DNA of 64,000 nt from Sthenelais limicola (Eukaryota; Annelida; Polychaeta; Phyllodocida; Sigalionidae): contig OW804095.1 in assembly GCA_942159475.1 (NCBI GenBank), positions 146,486,314 through 146,550,313 on the forward strand, read 5' to 3'. The translations under genes and the position numbers were made by a program. Under the pieces are notes generated by a model. The model was not told where the DNA came from, ran no database searches, and saw only the letters and a program-made list of their open reading frames with translations. Positions 37,401 to 46,400 of the stretch are shown here, piece after piece; positions within the stretch are counted from its first letter, which is position 1, and every line of letters starts with the position of its first letter.

Positions 37401-40400
37401 CGGTATATCAATACATCCTTGCGATTCTAAGCACATCTTATATTCCAGGGAGTATATTTAGCTACTTTAGCCCACTAGCAATGATCTATGCAGAAATATT
37501 TTGTTCAACCAAAAAAAAAGTCAAGCTTAACATATAGAAATAGTTTTTAGATTTTCTAAATGTGCCCATCAATGGATTCCACTTAATCCGATCTTTGCAA
37601 CTATGTTGATATCTCTAAATCCAATATTTGTAACTTAGGACTCATTTTTCTGTGACAACATATAAATATATGTTATACTGACAGGAACAACTACCTACCT
37701 TCACTAAGAAAATAGCTAAGCAATGCATATTGTATTAAGCACTACCTTTTGAACGGGTCCAGATCCTTATATTATGTGGGTCAGAATTTCAGAAAATGTA
37801 CAATTCAACTTTGCCAATCTTCTCAAATAACCCAAATTCCAGACGAAAATAAAGTTCAAAATACAGTTCAAGCTAACCAAACAGATTGCTAGAATCAATG
37901 CAATGCCAAATATACCTGAATTTACCGAGTATTGACCAAATTGCAGCCTATTTTAGCAGAATTTGCTAAATGTGTACAGCTGCCAATTGTACATTTTCTG
38001 AAAATCTTACCCATGTACTAAAGTGAACCTATTGAAAGTAGGTGCCCTGGGTGGTCGGTACACCATAAGGTCAGGAAAATGTGTTGTAAACTAATTGCAT
38101 AATTAAGATATATAGTAGAAGCTTCCTTTGTCTATGTGAGGGCAAGGCTAGGTTATTGTCCAAAGAATAGTTTACTGGGACAAGCATATTAGTCAACCTA
38201 GGGTTTGGAAATAGCGCCTCCAATGTAGTATATTACCTTTTTTACCCAAGGTGTAAGTAACGCATGATGTAGTTTTAAACTTTAATAGAGATTGGAATGA
38301 TTAGTGATGTATTAAAGGGGCAGGGGGTGATTGAAAGTAAAGAAATGAACAAACAAGGGATCAAGATATGGGTTGGCTCACCGGCGGCAGTTTTCTCTTG
38401 TTCTATTCCACTTTCAATTAGTATATAAACTCAACACATGACATCTGTCTCGTTGGTATCATTATACCCAAGAGGGCCTACACATATATAAATAGTGTTC
38501 TGAATAAAAATGGAAGCTTCCATAATGAGCATTGATGAATACATTGAGTGTTTTAGTAACGGTCAATTCATATTATCACGTCACTGCCAACATTTTGTAG
38601 GATTTTGTTGATTTTCTTCATAAAAGTCAAGGTTTGTACCTTAAACAGGTCAGAAGTGCCTTCGACTTTGTTTCTCCATTTAATATAATAGCATCATAAC
38701 TATAGGCCTAAGTCCTGATAGGAGAAAACTTAGTAACATTTATTTAACCGTAATTGCTGAGAACCAGGTTTTAACTAAAACCAAACCACAGTGCCCTGAC
38801 CTATAACCCTCCATGTCTGGGTCAGGTAGACAGGCCACCAGGGATCCATTACATTTGCACAGAGCCGGTATTATCGCCCATCTAAAATCACTCAGAGGTT
38901 CCCACAGCAATATGACTAAGGATGCTAAACCAATATAAGCCATTCTCCTCACTTCCCCCTTTCTCTCCCCACCGCTTATCACACACAAGAAACACAGAGG
39001 ATTTGATGTTATTGTTTGGGTGGAAGCGTGTTAAAGAGATTAAGACAGCTTACTAATGGAAATGATTGCATCTGGTTCTGAGGAAGGAGTTTGAGTTGGG
39101 ATAGAAAGGAAAGTTAGAGTTTCTCAGAAATAGAATGACTAAGGCCAAAAAAAAAAGGTGTGTTTCCGATTTATCTGGCTGAAAACTAGGTTGGGGGGAT
39201 GGTACCTTTTTTTTTTTTGTTATTTTTTTTAGTTTGGAAACCTCCTCCCAGGAACTGAAAAAAATGTCTTTTTCATAACAATAGTTGTTTTGAACATGGG
39301 AAATGTGCCTTTTGACAGTTCCGAGTTAGGAAAACCCGTTTTCCTGCTTTTATAAGCTTTTTTTGTCAAAAAATCCAAAAAAAGTAAGATATGATGGGGA
39401 ACAAAATCAGGTATGGTAAAAAAAAATTTAGGTAGGGTAAGGTTTTTCTAGGTAGGGGGGGGGGGGGGGGGTAAATCGGAAACACACCTATTTTTTTTTG
39501 GCCTAAGGAAGAAAGACTTATGGGATTCGTGGAAGTGGTGTAATTTTGTTTTTAAAGAAATTTTATTGAGCTGGTTTCCATGCGGTACATAGATAATCTC
39601 AGTCTCAAGGGAAAACATTTTACATAATCGTTGAATATTTTTAGTTCTTTCTTGCTTCATACCTTAACATTTTAACATTTAATAGTTATCATACTTTCAG
39701 ACATGTATCAAGTAATATAGCCGGCCTCATTAACTTGACCGATTCAGTCTATGTACAGGGTTAACATTTTTTCGTGCACTGTTCGTGCACTGTTTGTACA
39801 TGATACATCGGCTTCACCTCAGGAGTATACACCAAACAGTGCGCCAACAGCCCCTCGGTCATTACTCCTTTGATAATTGAAGAAGAACAATTAGGAAAGG
39901 GAATGAAATTGGGATGACAATTAACAGACAGAAAGGCTATAAAACAAAACCAAGCTCTTCAAACTAGACTAGACTAAACTAAACTTCTAGTGACACCATT
40001 CCCACATGGTTTCTAGCGTCTCCGCTTTTCATAACGCATTCCTAGCTGTAGGTGATACTTAGAATATTGTTGCGGTGTAGAAGATTTGATTTTGAAACTA
40101 GACTAAATAAACTATGTGGCTATGGAAGATGCTTTATATGATTCATGAATGTGAGGGCTTAATTACAGGACAGTAGACGTTTCAGGTTGGGCTAATAAAT
40201 CCTTAAAACGGCTCCCGAGTCTAGAACTAGAACTGCGGGCCCACAATGCCTGGTGTAAGGATGATGTAATCAGACTCCTTCCCCTGATTTCCCTTGTGTT
40301 GTTGCCAATAAACCAGGAGAGGGCGTTGTTTCCTAATGGCTACTACAGGTCTGAATGGCAAACAGTTTCTTTTAAACTTTTATTTCAGTTTCGGGTGACT

Positions 40401-43400
40401 AGTTTATAAGAAGAAATCGTTCACAATGTATGGTCTATTTTCAGCTACACTGATTTCAAACTTTGAAAGGAGTTTGCGATTGTTGTGTGCAAACTTCTGA
40501 TCTACCAGCCACGCAGGTTCAGAAATTGTAGGCATTTATTGTGGCATGATCTCTAATTGGCTTTAATTAGCAATGTTCTAATTAACGCGTTACCTAATCC
40601 TCAAAGGGTTATTATATTCATGAACATATCTTACTTCCCCATCAATTTCAATTTATTCATGTTTGATCTGTTGAAGATCAAAAATGTAAAATCAGGATAT
40701 ATAACTATTGAGGGAGTTGATCAAAAGCAGCTGGTTGTGTGGTGTAATATGATAGAATATGATGAGAAGATGATAGATCCCAAGGTGTTTTCTGCATAGG
40801 CCCAAGAAGAAGACTTGAAGAGGCTGTCTATTGATATAAAAGTATCTATATCAATATGTTATTCTTAGTTATCACAACAGAAACACTACTAACCATAAGA
40901 TGACCTATAGAACTGAATTATCAGTATCCTGCTGTTGTTACTAAAGGATTAATGACTAACATTGAGGGGCTGTAGATGCCTAATATGGTGTATAATCCCA
41001 AGGTCGAGGGACCAAATGTGCCATGTTTATAGAAAAATTTTGTTGGATTGGCCAAGAGAAAATGGTCGCCGGTGAGCGATAATATAAGTGACACCACTAC
41101 AGAAAAGAATTTTGGCGGGTCTCCAAATTATAAACGTGGACTTTTATTCAATTCAATTCAAGAATTCTTTATTGCTGATATTTTTACAATAAGGTGGTCC
41201 AATAATCTAAATAAACATGCGTCTAAATAGGTCTTCCATTGGATGCCTGAATTCTGTTTTGAGCTTTCTTTTGTTTACTCTGTTACTACTACGGTGTTCT
41301 AAGAATACTACAATGAGATGATAGAATGGGTATAATGGTATATGGAGTATGAGTAGTAGATGGATATTATACATGTCCTGGCTATACAGTGATTATATAG
41401 TGGTTATGTTTGCGGTTAGTCCCGACAAGTGTTGTGTTGTGTTATTGACATAAATTCGGATATAAATTCGGTTATAGATTAATTCGGATTTTTGTGAAAC
41501 CCTGTAGAAAATAAAAAGCAGACAACATCCTCCAATGGGGTTGAACAGAAACGAACAAAATGTAGAAATTATTTCTGACCAACGTTAACTGACAGTGCAG
41601 CTTTAACAAAACTTTCAAACTTTGATGACTTTCAGTTAGGGAGGCATAGTTGGCGGCCATCTAATATGTGATGCGTTTTTTAAAAAATGAGTCACAAGTC
41701 GCAAAAAATTGATTTTATGATACCATTATATTTGAAAAGAGGAGATCACGCCGGTTCCAATGGTGGTAAACATTAAGGACATTTAATAAGTATTTCTTTA
41801 TTCTAAGTTTGATATTTTTATTTCTAAGAAAAATGTATGCAATATTTGTGGGTGGACATTTACTAGTAAAGAAGATAAATGTACTCCATAGGATGATCGC
41901 ATGGATATGTTTAATACACTCTCTTGAAATTTGATACATATATTCATAAGACCTGACTGACTAGATACTCCAAAAATAAAAGCATTCCAATAAAGAGATC
42001 TTGTGAATAAATTACTCACTGAAAAATATCAATTTAGCGAGTTGTGACTCATTTTCCTAAAACACATCACATATGTGTCAGATCTTCAGAAAATGTACAA
42101 TTCGCCTTCACCAATCCTCTCAAATAACCCACATTTAAGGCACAAATCAGCTTCAAAATGCAGTTTAACATAACAGAACTGATACTTTAAATCAATACGA
42201 TACCAAATATACTCAGATATTCCCGGTATTCATCATTTTTCAGGCTTATTTAACAGATTTCCTAAATGTGTAGAGCTGCCAATTGGGCATTTTCTGACAA
42301 TCTGACCCATATATGTTTGATATAAAGATGACAGTGCAGTGGGTGTGGATGAACAGGTGTGGTGGCTTATACACAGGTAACATGCGAGCCACACATCAGC
42401 TCAGATTGGTAGAGGAGCTCCTCATGAGCTGGTCTTATATTACAGCCACTGATATACCCGACACATCTCATAATTGATGTGTCACAGGAAAATGAGTTGA
42501 AGGTTGCAATCAAACATTTTCCCCCAAGAATCCTCGCTCAGAAGGTATTTTTAGGCCATTTTAGAAATGCTAGTGGCATAAATACATGTATCAAATTTCA
42601 ATTTCAAGTGTTTTGAATATATCTATGCATACATTGCGTTATCCTAAGGAATATATTTAACTATATACTTTACTAGTACTTGACCATCATGAACAATTGT
42701 CATGCATGAGAAATATAGAAGTCCTTATTAGATGATATCAGAATATTTGCCATCATTGGACTCAGTTTCGATCTCATCTTTTCAGATATGATGATGTCAC
42801 AAAATTCATTTTTTCCTACATATATGACTCTCTTTCAGTATCACTTCTCATGTCATCTTATATGAAGATACATTACAGCCACTGATATATCTGACCCATC
42901 TCATATGGGGCAGACAGTTATAGGTGTGCAGCCTATGCTGGGGGAAGATGCTTTTATTACATTGAAATCAAAGGTATTCATTATTTCATAACTTACTTCA
43001 ACCTTTCGTCTTCGTCATCGGTCTTTGGAGCTGTCTCTCTCATTCTCTCTCCCTTTTCTCTCAAATGTTTCTCTCCTATTCGCACTCTCTTGTCTCTCAC
43101 CTGCATGTCTCTCTTTCACCCTCTCCCTCTTTGCTCACTTGTCTCTCTTTTTCCCTTCTCTCTAATCTCTCTCACACCCTTCTCTCGCCTCTCTTCATCC
43201 CTCTCTCTCACCCCCCCTCTCTCTCTCATCCCCCCTCTCTCTCTCACCCCCTCTCGTGTTCCTCCCCTCCCTCCTCTTCTCTTCATCTTGTCTTACTTAT
43301 CCCTTTCTCTTCTTTTTCTCTCTTCTCAGTCACCTGTCTACTCACTCTCCCTTTTAATTCCCTCTCTTTTGTAAGTAACTCAGTTGTAACGATTGCCTTT

Positions 43401-46400
43401 CAAGTTAATTTTCTGTCCTGTATTCTAACTAACGGATGGGACCACTTATTACCGGTCAAAACATGTACGGTAGGTATAGCTCTACAAATTTGGTAAATTC
43501 TGATGAATTAGGTTGAAAAATGGAAAATGCCAGGTATATTCTTTGAAAGCTTTTATTTATACTGGGTAGATCAAGTCCCAGATAAGATAGGGCTTTTCAC
43601 TTGCCCCATATATTTACAAGTGTATATACATTTGTGCAACAGGTTATAAAGTTAAAGGTATGATATTTAGAAGTGATTTGCTGTGCCACTCGAGTTTTTT
43701 ATACAGGGTGTTAGCTTCACTTTTGAGAGTTTTAAGTTTCATTATTATGTACATGTATAGGCGTAAATATAAAGAGAAGATAAACTAGGTAAGGTACACA
43801 TAAGTGATTCACTGTGCCACTTAAGTTCAGTAGAACCAATATATATGTATAATATATGTATAATATAACCAATGTATATCTGGGTATACATGATATTGTG
43901 TTGATCCAAGTAGTCTGCTCCGTTATATTAAAGTTGCATTCTTAGCATTTACGACAACAGCTTGGAAAGGAATGGAACACAAAGTAGAAAATGTTTATTT
44001 TTTGACCCACGTGAACTAAGTGCTTTAAACTGTACTTTGAACCTCGTATTTGTCGAACATTTAGATTATTTGTTTTGAGAGAAAAAAAAATCAATCCATT
44101 ACCTGCAGCTGTGTCATAATCATGATATACCATTTAGTATAATATTATTCAATTTCATTACTACGGAATACACTAATATTTGAGAGGATTGGTGAAGGTG
44201 AATTGTATGTTTCGACGCCCTGACTCCTACAAGCCTCGTTATAAGACACCGTCTGTCAGTCAATATATCCACCTGCTCTTCATGTAAGATAAATACATAT
44301 ATATACATATGTACAGGCTGTATCAAGTCATCGGATTAGCATCAAGGGGCCTGTTGCATACAAATCGTTATTTAAAATGTTCCTTGCTAAGTTATTTTCC
44401 CTATTGCTTGGGTAGGCAATTACTACAGTGGGACACAAATTAGCATTCAATGGCAAGTTCCTTATCAGAGATGCCTAGTAGGGACAAGTAGCTAAAGAAT
44501 GACAATACTAATCTAAGAATTTGTTATGCAACGGGCCTCAGGTATACTTGTGTCTATTCCCGGCGGGATGAAGGAGTTGGGTATGTAGGACGGTGGATAA
44601 AACACTATACTAGAACGTGACTTATTACTGTGTGAATGTACAATTGTTGCTTGTTTTACTTCACTTCAGGCCAGCATTTTACCATTTATCAGACAGCCAC
44701 ATACTTACAATGGGCTCCACGTTTCCACGAGTTGATGTGAATGTATCATCAATAGGGGATTTGCATGTGCCACTGCGTAAGTAAACCTGTTACAATGCAT
44801 CCTGGGATGGGTTCTGATAAAATCTGACATACAGATATTTGGCAACATTTTTATCCACAATTCCAACGATGGATGATTTCACCGATATCATAGCTTTTAT
44901 AAATGGTGTATCAAAACCAAATGCATGATGGGAAAGATAGGGACTTGTGTTATGGAAACATACATGTATGGCACATGGATATTAACATCAGACCATTGAT
45001 AAATAATTATATCCCATGCTGAACCGTCAAGGTCAAGGGATTCTATTTTAAAAACCTTTGTCTGACTTGAGACTCATTTTCCTGAAATACATCCCATATT
45101 AGTTCAGGTAACACTGGTTGATATCCCACCCAGAAACACGTTCATATCCGGCGTAATCTTACTCCACTCTGGTGTCATCTATTCCCGTATTATCGCTCAC
45201 AAGTGATGGGTTCCCTATGTAGGACGATGGATATATTTATAGCACAAGGGATACATAGATACATCTATTTCACGATGTTATTTTGCCACAATTCCTGCTA
45301 ATCCAATATGTGATCTGTTCCAGGAAAATAGGTCATCAGTGGCAAAAATGAGTTTTATTCAGATCTCTTTGATGGAATGTTCTCCCTTTTAGGGTGGTTT
45401 AGCGTGTTAGGTCATGAATTTATGTACCAATTTTCAAGACAGTGCATTACATATATCCTTGCGTTCGAAACACGATTTTCGAGTGTGATTTGGGGAGGGT
45501 CGGGACTAGGGTTCATTGGGTAGAAGGTATGCCCAGTATGAGGCCATATAAATTATGCGAAGCCCCAGGAGCTCTGGTGGTAAACACAAGGGTGAGTGGT
45601 GTAAACACTGACTCATTAGCGTTAAATGACTGATGTACATTTATTACATAAAACCCCAGCACTCCCCCTCAATTATTTACCAGTAGCAACGGTTCAGAAA
45701 ATGTACAATTCACCTTCACCAATGCTCTCAAATAACCCCCATGTAAGACAAAAATGAGCTTCAAAATGCAGTTTAACATAACAGAACTGATACTTTAAAT
45801 CAATACGACACCAAATATACTCAGATATACCCCGTATTCATTATTTTTTAGCCTAATTTAGGAGAATTTCCTAATTGTGTATAGAGCTGCCAATTGTACA
45901 TTTTCTGAAAATCTGACCCTCTTATTCAATATTTATCTGTATCATCCATTTTATTCATTCAGCCGTATCTAAGGCATTAATTCTGAGGTTATTAATAAAT
46001 TACTGCGTGTGATAAATTATAGTTGTAATGTCATACAGTCATCCCTCTTTCGTGTACTACTTATATTGCTTTGCCTTGCTAAGGAATGACTAATTCTCTG
46101 TGTTATCCATAAGGTGGAACCCCAATAGGGGAGTTGCATGTGCCACTGCGCATGTCTGTACAGTGCATCCTAGGATGGGTTCTGATGAAGTCTGACATAC
46201 AAATAATTTGCAACATTTCTATCAAAATTTGCAAGAATGTTTTCACCAATAACTTAGGTTGTTTAAATGATCTATGTCAACCAATTGCATGGTGGGAAAG
46301 ATATATATAGGGACTAGTGCTATGGAAACATGTAAAACACATGGGTATTGACAATAGACCATTGATAAATAGTCAATGCTGAACATGGCATGTTTTCTAT

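Noticed and set aside
43065..43496. 143- and 94-codon Ser/Leu/Pro-rich ORFs
   Set aside because: Composition artefact of a CT-rich low-complexity tract.
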